Made by a program: the position numbers and the translations under genes
Origin: Rhodanobacteraceae bacterium
Lineage (GTDB): Bacteria > Acidobacteriota > Terriglobia > Terriglobales > Acidobacteriaceae
Assembly: GCA_025350865.1 (NCBI GenBank)
Contig: JANXWZ010000238.1
Coordinates: forward strand, 1 to 64,000
Length of the DNA: 64,000 bases
Direction of reading: 5' to 3'
Shown here: positions 44,037 to 53,765 of the stretch, in pieces
Position numbering within the stretch: position 1 is the first letter of the stretch
Layout of the letters: every line of letters starts with the position of its first letter
Notes under the pieces: model-generated
The model's database searches: none
Seen by the model: the letters and a program-made list of their open reading frames with translations, nothing else
Told to the model about the DNA's origin: nothing

Positions 44037-44146
44037 AGCAAAGCGTAACGGGGACCGGTGGGATGTAAGCGGGATAAGAACAAGTCAATTGCCTCGTCTC
44101 AAATCCTGTTCTTAATCGTTTTGTTCCGCGTTACGCCTTGCTCTTG
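44037..44146. repeat. long imperfect inverted repeat between convergent genes
   Basis: AGCAAAGCGTAACG (44037-44050) is inverted at 44129-44142 (CGTTACGCCTTGCT, one G-U pair). A nested pair, GATAAGAACA (44073-44082) and TGTTCTTAATC (44107-44117), lies inside. The structure separates the DUF255 and mscS stops and could serve as a bidirectional terminator. Confidence 0.55.
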
Positions 44147-44148
44147 TT

Positions 44149-45084
44149 TCATGCCGATATCAGAGGGTGTTGCGGCGGTGGCGCCGTCGGATCGGGTGCG
44201 ACAGCCTTCTCCAGCAGCATGTTTGCCGGGTCGATGCCCAGTGGAATACGTTCTCGCTTGAATGTGTCGATGATTCGGGTGCGCAAGGCGCGGAGGACTT
44301 CGTCTTTCTGTGCGATCGCGACCCGTGCGCTGATGGAATAGGTGAGTGCGCGTCCGTTGATGTTATCGATGCCGGCAACGGAAGGGTCGGTCATCACAGC
44401 ATGTTTGAGGGCCTCTTCCGTGGCCACATCTTGTGCGATCTTCTTCAGCAGTTTGAGGACGCGGGCGGTGTCGGCGCTGGCGTCAACCACGATGCTGAGG
44501 GATGCGACCGCGAAGTCGCGCGATAGGTTCGAGACGGTGGCAACCTGCGAGTTGGGGATGATGTAGAGAGTGCCGTCGGCGTCGCGTAGACGCGTGAGCC
44601 GCAGGGTGAGGTCTTCGACCGTGCCGGTGACCGAGGCGATTTTGATCGTTTCGCCAACGTTGTACTGGTCCTCGATGAAGATGAAGACGCCGTTGATGAT
44701 GTCTTTGAAAAGCGACTGCGCACCGATGCCGATGCCGACGCCAAGGATTCCGGCTGAAGCCAGCAGAGGGCCGTAGTTGAAATTGAGCAGGTTAAGAATC
44801 TGCAGGAAGGCCAGGAAACCGAGGATGCTGTACACCGTTCCGCGGATGATGGTCGCCATGGTTCGGAGCTGGGCTGCTCGGGCGACGTGCGTGGTGCTGT
44901 CCTTTGCCACGCGTTCCATACGGCCGATGAAAAATTTGATAATGCGCTGCAAAATGAAGAGAAAGAGCAGGACGACTGCGACCTTCGGGAGACGGTCGCG
45001 GACCATGATGACGACGTCGTTGTGCCAGCTCGTTTCCAGCTGCCGGAGAATTGGCTGCTGAATTTGTACGGCGGCATTTGGCAT
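44149..45084 (-). CDS. small-conductance mechanosensitive channel family protein (MscS)
   Basis: The 311-residue protein has membrane helices at about residues 25-45 and in ILGFLAFLQILNLLNFNYGP, then the MscS core: SAGILGVGIGIGAQSLFKDI (pore helix), FIFIEDQYNVGETIKIASVT (upper beta domain) and TLYIIPNSQVATVSNLSRDF. The C-terminal alpha/beta domain ends in RERIPLGIDPANML. It releases osmolytes on hypo-osmotic shock in the inner membrane. It is divergent from the small exported protein at 45241. Confidence 0.94.
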   Translation of the reverse strand: MPNAAVQIQQPILRQLETSWHNDVVIMVRDRLPKVAVVLLFLFILQRIIKFFIGRMERVAKDSTTHVARAAQLRTMATIIRGTVYSILGFLAFLQILNLLNFNYGPLLASAGILGVGIGIGAQSLFKDIINGVFIFIEDQYNVGETIKIASVTGTVEDLTLRLTRLRDADGTLYIIPNSQVATVSNLSRDFAVASLSIVVDASADTARVLKLLKKIAQDVATEEALKHAVMTDPSVAGIDNINGRALTYSISARVAIAQKDEVLRALRTRIIDTFKRERIPLGIDPANMLLEKAVAPDPTAPPPQHPLISA

Positions 45085-45240
45085 GGATTCCGTTGCGAAG
45101 GTGTGGAGAAGATTCAGAATTTGTCCCGCTTTCCTGTAGCACTTGTTTTTTAAATGTCTTCCCGTTGCAAATCATCGGTGGGGAGGCTGAGAATGAGACG
45201 CATGAGCGGCGCTTGAGGAGGCCGAACCAAGGAGAATGCT

Positions 45241-45627
45241 ATGAGAATTCTGACAGGTTGGTCGCGAGTCGTGGCGGCAGGGATGACCTGGTTGGCCCTT
45301 TCCGGGACCGCAGCGCGTACGCAGCGCAACGGCCCACCGCAGTTGCCGAGTTCGACCCAGGCGACGGACCCCTTTGGGTCGGAGAATCAAAAAATGAAGG
45401 GTGGCGAGATGCCCGTTGGTCCCTCCACTGCCAAGTTGAACGAAATGCGGAACGTCGAGCGGCAGAAGCGCCTCGTGTCGGACACGGAACGACTGCTCAC
45501 GCTGGCGACCCAACTCCATCAGGATGTGGAAAAGACCGACCAGCACATCCTTTCGATGGATGTGGTAAAGCGGGCCGAAGAGATCGAAAAGCTCGCCCAC
45601 AGCGTGAAGGAGCGGATGAAGGGCTAG
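45241..45627 (+). CDS. exported hypothetical protein
   Basis: The 128-residue protein has an N-terminal signal-like segment (TGWSRVVAAGMTWLALSGTA) and a helical, charged C-terminal half (NVERQKRLVSDTERLLTLAT, then VEKTDQHILSMDVVKRAEEI, then KLAHSVKERMKG) suggesting a periplasmic coiled coil. AAGGAG is nine bases before the start. The last bases overlap the stop of the convergent subtilisin gene. I recognise no family; similar small proteins are seen in Acidobacteriota, from memory only. Confidence 0.65.
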   Translation: MRILTGWSRVVAAGMTWLALSGTAARTQRNGPPQLPSSTQATDPFGSENQKMKGGEMPVGPSTAKLNEMRNVERQKRLVSDTERLLTLATQLHQDVEKTDQHILSMDVVKRAEEIEKLAHSVKERMKG

Positions 45628-47144
45628 CGCTGCAGCAACGCATTGATGTGGCTGAGGTGGGGCGCGCTGGCACCGATCAGAGTCGCTACGTCAATCTGCG
45701 GGACTGGCAGGGCGGAGGACGCTACAGCCGAGGAATGCAGTGCGGCGATGACCATAGCGGCGCTCCATGTGGGGTAGGCGGCGCGAAGCAAAGCGGCGGC
45801 TCCTGCGGCGAGAGGCGCGGATGCACTGGTTCCCATCGCCTGCAGATAGGCCGTGTGTCCGAGGCCAAAGCACCCAAAGGATTGGCCGTGAACCGTAGGC
45901 AATCCAGAGGTGCTGGCCGGAAGTCCGGTGCTGCAGGCTCCCCATATCCAGCCGGATTGCAGGCTGGGGTCACTATCGGGACCAGCAGGGTAGCTGCCGC
46001 CTGGGGCAGCGAGGGCATTTAGCGGTGGGCCATAGTTGCTGTAGTACGGCATGGTCAGAGGCCCGGGGACGCAGGTGGCGCCGGAGATCAGGTTCTCGGC
46101 ACACGCCGGGTTTGTCGAAGCGGCGACTGCCAGCACATCGCGGGATTGTGCCGGGATTTCCACATAACGCTGATTGCCAAGGTTGAAGCCGTCGTTGCCG
46201 GCGGATGCGACCAGAATGAGTCCCGCGTTGGCTGCGGAGTGGGTGACGTGGTCAAACGTAGCCTTGAGGCCCGCGCCGTCGCCGGTGGAGATGTCCACCA
46301 AAGTACCGAGCGACATCGAGATGATGTCAGCTCGCTGATTGACGGCATCTTCGATTCCGGCCAGCACCCAACTCAGAAGCCCCGCCGCCTGCCCGGCGTT
46401 GCAGCCGGACGGGTCAGCGGCGGAGGTAGTGGGGGAGGGCATGCGCTGGAGAACTTTGATATTAAGAATGGTGGCATTGGGGGCGACCCCTGCGACCAGC
46501 CCGGTGTTCGGGCCTGCAGCCGCCGCAGCCAAGGAGGCGGTCCAGGTGCCGTGGCCCTGCTGGTCCTGCGGTGAGCCGTCGTCGCATGGGCTGGCGAGTG
46601 CGGTCTGGTCGACCTCGGAGAGGTTGAGGGCAAGGTTAGGCGCAATGTCGGGGTGCGCAGCGTCAACGCCGCTATCGAGGATCGCTATGCGAACTCCTTT
46701 GCCGGTTGTGACGTTCCATGGTCCGGGCTGGGAAGCGGTCCCGAAGCCTCCGACCTGGCGCACCGCCCAGCCTTGTGGGGAGTTGTAGAGGGCGTCGGGA
46801 GTACCGGTGGCGATGTTGGCAGCGCGCGTCTGGATTGCCTGCGCGGCGACCATTCTGTCGGCGACGACAGATTCGACTGCGGGATCGGCGGTAAGCTGGG
46901 CGCGGAGATTGGCGGCTGCCGACGCGTTGGCTTGAACGACGGTGATCCCAAGACGCTCATGCCGGGTGACCCCGGAGGCTCCGGCAATCCGCGCGCGGGA
47001 CTCGGCAGCGGGCGGGATTGCTCCGTTGCGGTAGGTGACGATGAAGCGGCCGGGAACGACTGCGCCGACGGGCGTCTGGCTGAGCGCGGAGGACGCCAGG
47101 AAGGTGAGAACGGTGAGGGTACGCGTCAGAAAGTATCGGATCAT
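45624..47144 (-). CDS. subtilisin-like S8 serine peptidase, exported
   Basis: The 506-residue protein has a signal peptide (MIRYFLTRTLTVLTFLASSA), an inhibitor-I9-like propeptide (PGRFIVTYRNGAIPPAAESR to about residue 100), and the S8 catalytic domain. The triad is Asp in RIAILDSGVDAAHPDIA, His in QGHGTWTASLA and Ser in GTSASAPLAAGAAALLRAAY; the oxyanion Asn lies in LVASAGNDGFNLG. Most subtilases have GTSMA/SxP at the serine, and this one reads GTSASAP. It is probably a secreted protease. Confidence 0.93.
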   Translation of the reverse strand: MIRYFLTRTLTVLTFLASSALSQTPVGAVVPGRFIVTYRNGAIPPAAESRARIAGASGVTRHERLGITVVQANASAAANLRAQLTADPAVESVVADRMVAAQAIQTRAANIATGTPDALYNSPQGWAVRQVGGFGTASQPGPWNVTTGKGVRIAILDSGVDAAHPDIAPNLALNLSEVDQTALASPCDDGSPQDQQGHGTWTASLAAAAAGPNTGLVAGVAPNATILNIKVLQRMPSPTTSAADPSGCNAGQAAGLLSWVLAGIEDAVNQRADIISMSLGTLVDISTGDGAGLKATFDHVTHSAANAGLILVASAGNDGFNLGNQRYVEIPAQSRDVLAVAASTNPACAENLISGATCVPGPLTMPYYSNYGPPLNALAAPGGSYPAGPDSDPSLQSGWIWGACSTGLPASTSGLPTVHGQSFGCFGLGHTAYLQAMGTSASAPLAAGAAALLRAAYPTWSAAMVIAALHSSAVASSALPVPQIDVATLIGASAPHLSHINALLQR

Positions 47145-47346
47145 GCGGTTTGCGCCTCGCGGGTTTCTTAAGCTAAAGGCTGCATCGGCGGCGTATTCGG
47201 AGGCTCGGATGGCGCACGAAGACGCGGCTGGTACGAACGTCAGGTGACGTTCGAGTGTGAGTGCGGCTTTTGTGGGATGGAGTACGCGACAGGGGGAGTC
47301 TGACAGGTGTAGGTTGAAGGTGATAAAAACGGGAAGAGGATTCTGC

Positions 47347-49545
47347 GTGGCGCGTCATGGAAATACCGAAGTTTCAATCAGGAAGGGCAGCGCGACGGGC
47401 GTGGCGGTGGAGCCGCACGCGGGAGCGTTGTCGAAGGCGCAGCTGATCGAGTTTTACCGGTTGATGTATCTGTCGCGCCGGACCGACGACCGAGAAATCG
47501 TGTTGAAGCGGCAGCAGAAGATTTTCTTTCAGATTTCGTGCGCCGGACATGAAGCTCTGCTCGTGGCCGCCGGGATGGCGATGAAGCCCGGATACGACTG
47601 GTTCTTTCCGTATTACCGGGATCGCGCGATCTGCCTTGCGCTGGGAAATACCCCGGAAGAGCAGCTCCTTCAATCAGTTGGCGCGGCCAGCGACACGGCG
47701 AGCGGCGGGCGGCAGATGCCGTCGCACTGGTCCAGCAGCAAGCTGAACATTGTGACGCCGTCAAGCTCGACAGCGACCCAATGCCTGCACGCGGTGGGCT
47801 GCGCAGAGGCGGGACGTTACTTCGCGAATCATCCGGATGCGGCGAAGCGGGTTTCGGGCGACTATCGCGAGTTCAAGAATGTGAAGTTCCACGGCGATGA
47901 GGTGGTCTATGTCTCCATCGGCGAGGGTTCTACGAGTCAGGGCGAGTTCTGGGAGTCGCTGAACACCGCTTCTAATGGAAAGCTGCCGGTCTTGTATGTC
48001 GTTGAGGACAATGGGTACGCGATTTCCACACCCGTCGAGGCAAATACTCCGGGCGGCAACATCTCGCGCCTGATTGCAAACTTCCCGAACTTCCATTTCG
48101 CCGAGGTCGATGGAACCGATCCGATTGCAAGCTACGCGGCGATGGTGGAGGCGGTCGCTTACTGCCGTTCGGGTAAGGGGCCGGCGCTGGTGCATGGCCA
48201 TGTGATTCGGCCGTACTCGCACTCGATGAGCGAGGATGAGCGGGATTATCGGTCGCGCGCTGAACTCGAAGCCGACGCGCTGCGGGACCCGATTTCGAAG
48301 ATGCAGGTGTGGCTTCTGCGTGAAGGCATCCTGGATGCCGAGGGCATTGACGCGCTGGAGCGGAAGGTAGACAGGGAAGTCCAGGAGGCCGCCGACCGGG
48401 CGGTGCAGGCTGCCTTTCCGACCGTCGACTCGATTCTGCGCCACCAGTACTCCGAAGATCTGAAGCCCACCGACGCGCGGTTCGATGTTGCGGCGCAGCC
48501 GACGGGCGAGACCAACGAGCGCACCATGGCCGACCTGATCAACACCTGCCTGCGCGATGAGATGCGGCGTGATGAACGCATCGTCGTCTTCGGCGAGGAT
48601 GTGGCTGATGCGACGCGGACCGAAGCGTTGAAGGACGCGAGGGTGAAGGGCAAGGGCGGCGTCTTCAAACTGACGGCCGGGCTCCAGACGGAGTTTGGGA
48701 GCGACCGGGTGTGGAACTCGCCGCTGGCCGAGGCGAACATTGTTGGCCGGGCAATTGGCATGGCGGTGCGCGGGCTGAAGCCGGTGGTCGAGATTCAGTT
48801 CTTCGACTACATCTGGCCGGCGATGCACCAGATGCGCAATGAGCTGTCGGTGATCCGGTGGCGGTCGAACGGCGACTTCAGCTGCCCGCTGGTGATGCGG
48901 GTGCCGATTGGCGGCTATCTCACCGGCGGCTCAATCTATCATTCGCAGTCGGGCGAGAGCATCTTCACGCACACGCCGGGAGTTCGTGTGGTGATGCCGT
49001 CGAACGCGCTGGATGCGCTGGGGCTACTGCGGACTGCGATCCGCTGCGACGACCCGGTGCTGTTTCTGGAGCACAAGCGGCTGTATCGCGAGACGTTTGG
49101 GCGGGCGATTTATCCGGGTCCGGAGTTTGCGATTCCGTTTGGCAAAGCGAAGATCGTCAAAAAAGGCAAAGACCTGACGGTTGTGACGTATGGCGCGGTG
49201 GTGCCGCGGGCGTTGCAGGCGGCGGCGAAGATCGAGCGCGAGAAGGGAATCAGTGTTGAGTTGATCGACCTGCGCTCGCTGGCTCCGTACGACTGGGAGA
49301 CGATTGCGGAGTCGGTGCGCAAGACCAGCAAGGTGATCGTGGCGCACGAGGATATGAAGAGCTGGGGCTACGGCGCGGAGATCGCAGCGCGTATTGGCGA
49401 GGAACTTTTCCACGACCTGGATGCGCCGGTGCGGCGGGTGGCGGCGATGGACACGTTTGTGGCGTATCAGCCGCTGCTGGAGGATGCGATTCTGCCGCAG
49501 CCGGAGGATTTGATGAGGGCGATGGCGGAGTTGGCGGCGTACTAG
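47347..49545 (+). CDS. 2-oxoacid dehydrogenase E1, fused alpha-beta subunits
   Basis: GTG 47347 follows AGAGGA and gives 732 residues; the in-frame start at 47257 is less likely. The N-terminal half is an E1 alpha subunit ([20 protein letters not shown], the TPP motif [18 protein letters not shown] with DNGYAIST, and [18 protein letters not shown]). The C-terminal half is an E1 beta subunit ([40 protein letters not shown], and the transketolase C-domain [18 protein letters not shown]). It is typical of branched-chain 2-oxoacid dehydrogenase E1; pyruvate is not excluded. E2 and E3 genes are not nearby. Confidence 0.93.
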   Translation: MARHGNTEVSIRKGSATGVAVEPHAGALSKAQLIEFYRLMYLSRRTDDREIVLKRQQKIFFQISCAGHEALLVAAGMAMKPGYDWFFPYYRDRAICLALGNTPEEQLLQSVGAASDTASGGRQMPSHWSSSKLNIVTPSSSTATQCLHAVGCAEAGRYFANHPDAAKRVSGDYREFKNVKFHGDEVVYVSIGEGSTSQGEFWESLNTASNGKLPVLYVVEDNGYAISTPVEANTPGGNISRLIANFPNFHFAEVDGTDPIASYAAMVEAVAYCRSGKGPALVHGHVIRPYSHSMSEDERDYRSRAELEADALRDPISKMQVWLLREGILDAEGIDALERKVDREVQEAADRAVQAAFPTVDSILRHQYSEDLKPTDARFDVAAQPTGETNERTMADLINTCLRDEMRRDERIVVFGEDVADATRTEALKDARVKGKGGVFKLTAGLQTEFGSDRVWNSPLAEANIVGRAIGMAVRGLKPVVEIQFFDYIWPAMHQMRNELSVIRWRSNGDFSCPLVMRVPIGGYLTGGSIYHSQSGESIFTHTPGVRVVMPSNALDALGLLRTAIRCDDPVLFLEHKRLYRETFGRAIYPGPEFAIPFGKAKIVKKGKDLTVVTYGAVVPRALQAAAKIEREKGISVELIDLRSLAPYDWETIAESVRKTSKVIVAHEDMKSWGYGAEIAARIGEELFHDLDAPVRRVAAMDTFVAYQPLLEDAILPQPEDLMRAMAELAAY

Positions 49546-49819
49546 TACGCCCTCCCGTTCTTGCTGAGGAATTTCAAAGGATGCTTACACTGATGTCTCG
49601 CACTTGACTGCGCCCACTCGCAAGGCGTGGTCTCCGAGCTGATAGTCGAGAGTGGCGGTGTCCGCGACGTTGCTGAATGTCCGGCCGCGATTCGAGCTAA
49701 TTTGTAGCTTCCGCGCAACTTTGGGCTTGCATCGCGGGTTCCTTGCGGTGGGTGTGATTTTCGTTTCGATATTCGCCCATTGGCCAGTAAGCTGATTTGC
49801 GACACCGGAGGCAAGTGCG
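49546..49819. other. intergenic region with a possible gene remnant on the minus strand
   Basis: No plus-strand gene lies here. On the minus strand a frame from about 49800 to 49585 reads protein-like (KLQISSNRGRTFSNV resembling an Asp-box, then DYQLGDHALRVGAVKCETSV) but has no start codon that does not overlap the next gene's start. It may be the 3' remnant of a gene or chance. Confidence 0.3.
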
Positions 49820-52075
49820 ATGAAGTCTTTGATATTCAGTGACATACGGTTGGCAGGCTGCGGACGGGCCGCGGTGACCGGGACGCTGGTTGCGCTGATG
49901 GCGGGGCAGCCTTTGTTGGCTGAGGCTCCCAAACCTGCTCCGGTGATAAAGACGCAGGAGGTTCAGGGGCAGGAGCGGGTGCTGCATGCGCTGAACCGGC
50001 TTACGTTTGGGCCGCGGCCGGGCGATGTTGCCGCCGTGCAGGCGATCGGGTTGAACAAGTGGTTTGAGCAGCAGTTGGCTCCCGCTTCGATTCCGGACGT
50101 AGTGCTGGAGGAGAAGCTGGCTGAGTATCCGGCGATGAAGATGTCGCTGGCGGAGTTGCAGCTCAAGTTTCCGGGGCCGCAGATGATCAAGGCGATCATT
50201 GCTGGCAAGGCTCCGATGCCGACCGATCCTACGATGCGTGCGATGGTCGAGGACCAGAAGGAGTTCTACAAGCTGCAGCAGAAGGCACAGGCCAAGGCTG
50301 CTCCGCAGGCGGGGGCTGCGGCTGCTGATGGTGAAATGGCGATGACTGGCACGGCTCCTGCGGCATCGGCGGACGGACCGATGGTCGCCGCGATCCGCAA
50401 GGCGAAGCAAAAGCAGGCTGCGGTAAATGCGGGGATGGCTGCGATTGCGGCCGATGCGCCCATGGATCAGGAGAAGCCGATTCCGGCGGCGGAGGTTACG
50501 GCGGAACCGATGACCCCAGACCAAGGAGGGCCCGCGCGTGAGCAGATTCAGAGGCTTGCCGCGATGGCTCCGGCAGAACGATTTAAGGCGATCATGGCGC
50601 TCTCTCCAAATGAGCTGCAGCGTTTGCGTCCGGCGGCGGGTCCGATGCTGACGGCTGGGTTTACGGCGGAGCAGAAGGAGATTTTGGTTGCGTTGCCGGG
50701 TTCAGTGCGGATGATCGCGCTGGAGGCGATGGAGTCGCGGCTGATGCGCGATATCTATAGCGAGCGCCAGCTTGAAGCGGTGATGACCGACTTCTGGCTA
50801 AACCACTTCAACGTGTATGTCCGCAAGAATCAGAATGAGCCTTACCTCATTCCGCAGTATGAGCGTGAGACGATTCGTCCGAATGCGCTGGGGAATTTTG
50901 AGACGCTACTGGTTGCGACGGCGAAGAGTCCCGCGATGCTGGAGTATCTGGACAACTTCCGCAGCGTTGGCCCGGATTCGCAACAGGCAACGCGCATCAA
51001 ACGAGCGAGAGAGTTCAATCCGAATGGGAAGATTCCGAAGCAGGTAAGCGCGGGGCTGAACGAGAACTATGGTCGCGAACTGATGGAGCTGCATACCCTG
51101 GGCGTCAACGGTGGGTATACGCAGGCGGACGTGACGCAGGTGGCGAAGGTATTTACCGGGTGGGGAATCGACCGGCCGTATCAGGGTGGGGACTTCGCGT
51201 TTGAAGAGCGGCGCCATGAGCCGGGGTCGAAGACCGTGTTGGCCAGGACGATCAAGGCGGGCGGCGAGAAAGAAGGGCTGGAGGTGCTGCACATGCTGGC
51301 GACCAGCCCGGCTACGGCGCACTTTATTTCGACGAAGCTGGCGGTCCGGTTTGTGAGCGATGCGCCTCCGTCGGAACTGGTGGAGCGGATGGCGCAGAGC
51401 TTCCTGAAGTCGAACGGTGACATCAAGACGGTATTGCGTACTATGTACAATTCGCCGGAGTTCTGGGCTACGGATGCGGTCCATGCGAAGGTGAAGACGC
51501 CGGAGGAATTTGTCATCTCGGCGGTGCGGGCGAGCGGGGCGAAGGTGAACAATCCGCAGGCGCTGGTGCAGGCTTTGGACAAGCTGGGGATGCCGCTGTA
51601 CGGGATGCAGACGCCGAACGGCTACAGCTGGACAAAGGACGGCTGGGTGAGCACCGGAGCGCTGGTGAGCCGGATGAACTTTGCTCTGGTTCTTACCGCC
51701 GACCGGTTGCCTGGAATTCGGGTGGACTGGATTGGATTGATGGGTGACCGACCGGAGGTGGTTCCGGCGGTTTATACGCCTGGTGCTCCGGTAGATCCGA
51801 TTGCTGTGAAGGAGAAACGGCTGGAGATGCTGTTGCTGGGTCAGCCGGTGAGCGAGCGGACGCGAGCGACAGTGATCGGGCAGTCGAGCGACGCCAGCGT
51901 GACGGATCAGGCGCTGACGGATTTCGATCTGACTCCGGGTAATGGCAAGGGTGCGGGGCGGTATATGCCGAAGGGAATGCGCGCGGGGAATGGGCCGGAT
52001 GCGTTGCCCACGGATGCCCAGGCCGGGGTGATGGCGGGCCTGCTGCTGGGGTCGCCGGACTTCCAGCGGCGGTAG
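49820..52075 (+). CDS. DUF1800 family protein, exported
   Basis: The 751-residue protein has a probable signal sequence (about residues 15-35), then LHALNRLTFGPRPGDVAAVQ, the opening motif of DUF1800. An Ala/Met/Pro/Gln-rich insertion occupies about residues 145-260. The core resumes with LEAVMTDFWLNHFNVYVRKN, NYGRELMELHTLGVNGGYTQ, ADVTQVAKVFTGWGI and LAVRFVSDAPPSELVERMAQ. DUF1800 proteins are exported proteins of unknown activity that pair with DUF1501 proteins. The next gene, 73 bases downstream, is that partner. Confidence 0.93.
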   Translation: MKSLIFSDIRLAGCGRAAVTGTLVALMAGQPLLAEAPKPAPVIKTQEVQGQERVLHALNRLTFGPRPGDVAAVQAIGLNKWFEQQLAPASIPDVVLEEKLAEYPAMKMSLAELQLKFPGPQMIKAIIAGKAPMPTDPTMRAMVEDQKEFYKLQQKAQAKAAPQAGAAAADGEMAMTGTAPAASADGPMVAAIRKAKQKQAAVNAGMAAIAADAPMDQEKPIPAAEVTAEPMTPDQGGPAREQIQRLAAMAPAERFKAIMALSPNELQRLRPAAGPMLTAGFTAEQKEILVALPGSVRMIALEAMESRLMRDIYSERQLEAVMTDFWLNHFNVYVRKNQNEPYLIPQYERETIRPNALGNFETLLVATAKSPAMLEYLDNFRSVGPDSQQATRIKRAREFNPNGKIPKQVSAGLNENYGRELMELHTLGVNGGYTQADVTQVAKVFTGWGIDRPYQGGDFAFEERRHEPGSKTVLARTIKAGGEKEGLEVLHMLATSPATAHFISTKLAVRFVSDAPPSELVERMAQSFLKSNGDIKTVLRTMYNSPEFWATDAVHAKVKTPEEFVISAVRASGAKVNNPQALVQALDKLGMPLYGMQTPNGYSWTKDGWVSTGALVSRMNFALVLTADRLPGIRVDWIGLMGDRPEVVPAVYTPGAPVDPIAVKEKRLEMLLLGQPVSERTRATVIGQSSDASVTDQALTDFDLTPGNGKGAGRYMPKGMRAGNGPDALPTDAQAGVMAGLLLGSPDFQRR

Positions 52076-52148
52076 GTTGGGCAACTTACCGGGCAGGCAG
52101 GGGTTTAGGAAGTAGGGCGGAACAGCTACGCGGGTCAGGAGAATCACT

Positions 52149-53483
52149 ATGAACAGCATGAGACAAGCACTGGTAGACACGAGCGATTGGGGTTGCGATA
52201 TGGGCGGGCGTGATCTCGCCAGGCGCAGCGGTGCATCGCGGCGTGGATTCCTCAAGGGTGGAGCGCTAGCTCTGGTCGGGACGTCGGTGATACCGAGTTT
52301 TCTGCTGCGGAGCGTGATGGCTGAGGCCACGACGGCGGCGGCGAACAACAAGCGGCTGGTGGTGCTGTTTCAGCGAGGGGCTGCGGACGGATTGAATATA
52401 GTAGTGCCGTATACGGAGAAGAATTACTACGCGCTGCGGCCTTCGATTGCGATCAAGCAGCAGGACGTGCTGGATCTGGATGGACGTTTTGGGTTGCACC
52501 CGGCGATAGCGGCTTTCAAACCGCTATATGACCAGGGGCACCTGGCGATCATTCATGCGGCTGGATCGACGGATTCGTCGCGGTCACACTTCGATGCGCA
52601 GGATTATATGGAGAGCGGCACGCCGGGGTTGAAGTCGACGCAGGATGGCTGGCTCAACCGCGCGCTGTTGAATGGCCCGGCTCCGGATGGGCCGGGCGGT
52701 AAGCCGTCGGCATTCCGCGCGGTGGCACTGGGGACGCAGGTTCCGCGCACGCTGCAGGGTAAGGTTCCGGCGATCGCGGTGTCGAACCTGGCTGATTTTT
52801 CGGTTGGGGGTAAGGGGCCGCAGACGTCCTCGATTTCGAACGCCTTTCAGGCGATGTATGACGAGAGCTCGGACGCGGTGCTGCATGGCACGGGGCAGGA
52901 GACGTTTGAGGCAGTAAAGATGTTGAAGTCGGCTGATCCGGCGAAGTATTTGGCTGCGGCGGGGGTTACCTATCCGAATACCCCGTTTGGCAACAGCCTG
53001 AAGCAGATCGCGCAGTTGATGAAGGCGAACCTGGGCGTCGAAGCTGCATTCTCGGATATTGGTGGATGGGATACGCACCAGAACCAGGGCGCAGCTACGG
53101 GTCAGCTGGCGAATCGGCTCACGGAGTTCGCGAACGGCATTGCGGCGTTCTGGAAGGACATGGGCGATGACGCGGAGAGCATCACGTTGGTGACGATGTC
53201 GGAGTTTGGCCGGACGGCTCGGCAGAACGGTACGGGTGGCACGGATCATGGCCACGCCAACGTTATGTTTGTGCTGGGCGGACAGGTGAAGGGCGGCAAG
53301 GTTTACGGTAAGTGGCCCGGTTTGGATAACGGTCAATTGAATGAAGGACGCGACCTTGCGGTGACTACAGACTTCCGTCGGGTACTGGGTGAGGCAGCTT
53401 ATAAAACACTCGGTGCAAAAAACATGGAAGTGGTGTTTCCGGGCGCCAGGGTAAGTCCGGCGGACTTCTTGAATTTTGTGTAA
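52149..53483 (+). CDS. DUF1501 family protein, probable Tat substrate
   Basis: The 444-residue protein has a twin-arginine signal (SRRGFLKGGALALVGTSVIP) and the DUF1501 pattern: KRLVVLFQRGAADGLNIVVP, LHPAIAAFKPLYDQGHLAII, HAAGSTDSSRSHFDAQDYME, DIGGWDTHQNQG and MSEFGRTARQNGTGGTDHGH. The histidines and aspartates resemble an alkaline-phosphatase/sulfatase-like metal site, which is the known structural relationship of the family. AGGAG precedes the ATG. It is expected to be folded before export and to act with the DUF1800 product. Confidence 0.93.
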   Translation: MNSMRQALVDTSDWGCDMGGRDLARRSGASRRGFLKGGALALVGTSVIPSFLLRSVMAEATTAAANNKRLVVLFQRGAADGLNIVVPYTEKNYYALRPSIAIKQQDVLDLDGRFGLHPAIAAFKPLYDQGHLAIIHAAGSTDSSRSHFDAQDYMESGTPGLKSTQDGWLNRALLNGPAPDGPGGKPSAFRAVALGTQVPRTLQGKVPAIAVSNLADFSVGGKGPQTSSISNAFQAMYDESSDAVLHGTGQETFEAVKMLKSADPAKYLAAAGVTYPNTPFGNSLKQIAQLMKANLGVEAAFSDIGGWDTHQNQGAATGQLANRLTEFANGIAAFWKDMGDDAESITLVTMSEFGRTARQNGTGGTDHGHANVMFVLGGQVKGGKVYGKWPGLDNGQLNEGRDLAVTTDFRRVLGEAAYKTLGAKNMEVVFPGARVSPADFLNFV

Positions 53484-53514
53484 AAGCCGAATGTTTCGAA
53501 ATAGCTACGATACT

Positions 53515-53555
53515 GAGTCGCATGTGCCTCTTTTGGGGCATGCGGCTCATTTTTC
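53515..53555 (+). terminator. rho-independent terminator after the DUF1501 gene
   Basis: GAGTCGCATGTGCC and GGCATGCGGCTC form a stem with one mismatch and one bulged base, followed by ATTTTTC. Confidence 0.8.
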
Positions 53556-53715
53556 TGTGGAATAGTGTCGCAGGGGTGGTGCATCGATACATAAAACTGG
53601 TACAACTATTTGCGAGCTTTTGCGTCTTAATAGATGTAACAAGCAAGTGCCGGACTTTCAATTCCCTCGGTCCCGGCTTCCCCTATCCGCACTAAAACAT
53701 CCCCACCTATTATGT

Positions 53716-53741
53716 AAGGCGCCCTGAATACCGGGCGCCTT
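53716..53741. terminator. perfect hairpin between convergent units
   Basis: AAGGCGCCC (53716-53724) pairs perfectly with GGGCGCCTT (53733-53741). Only TTCACTTCTCT follows, so it is a weak terminator in the plus direction; read leftward it lies just beyond the doxX remnant. Confidence 0.65.
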
Positions 53742-53765
53742 CACTTCTCTAATCTTCCAGAGTAT

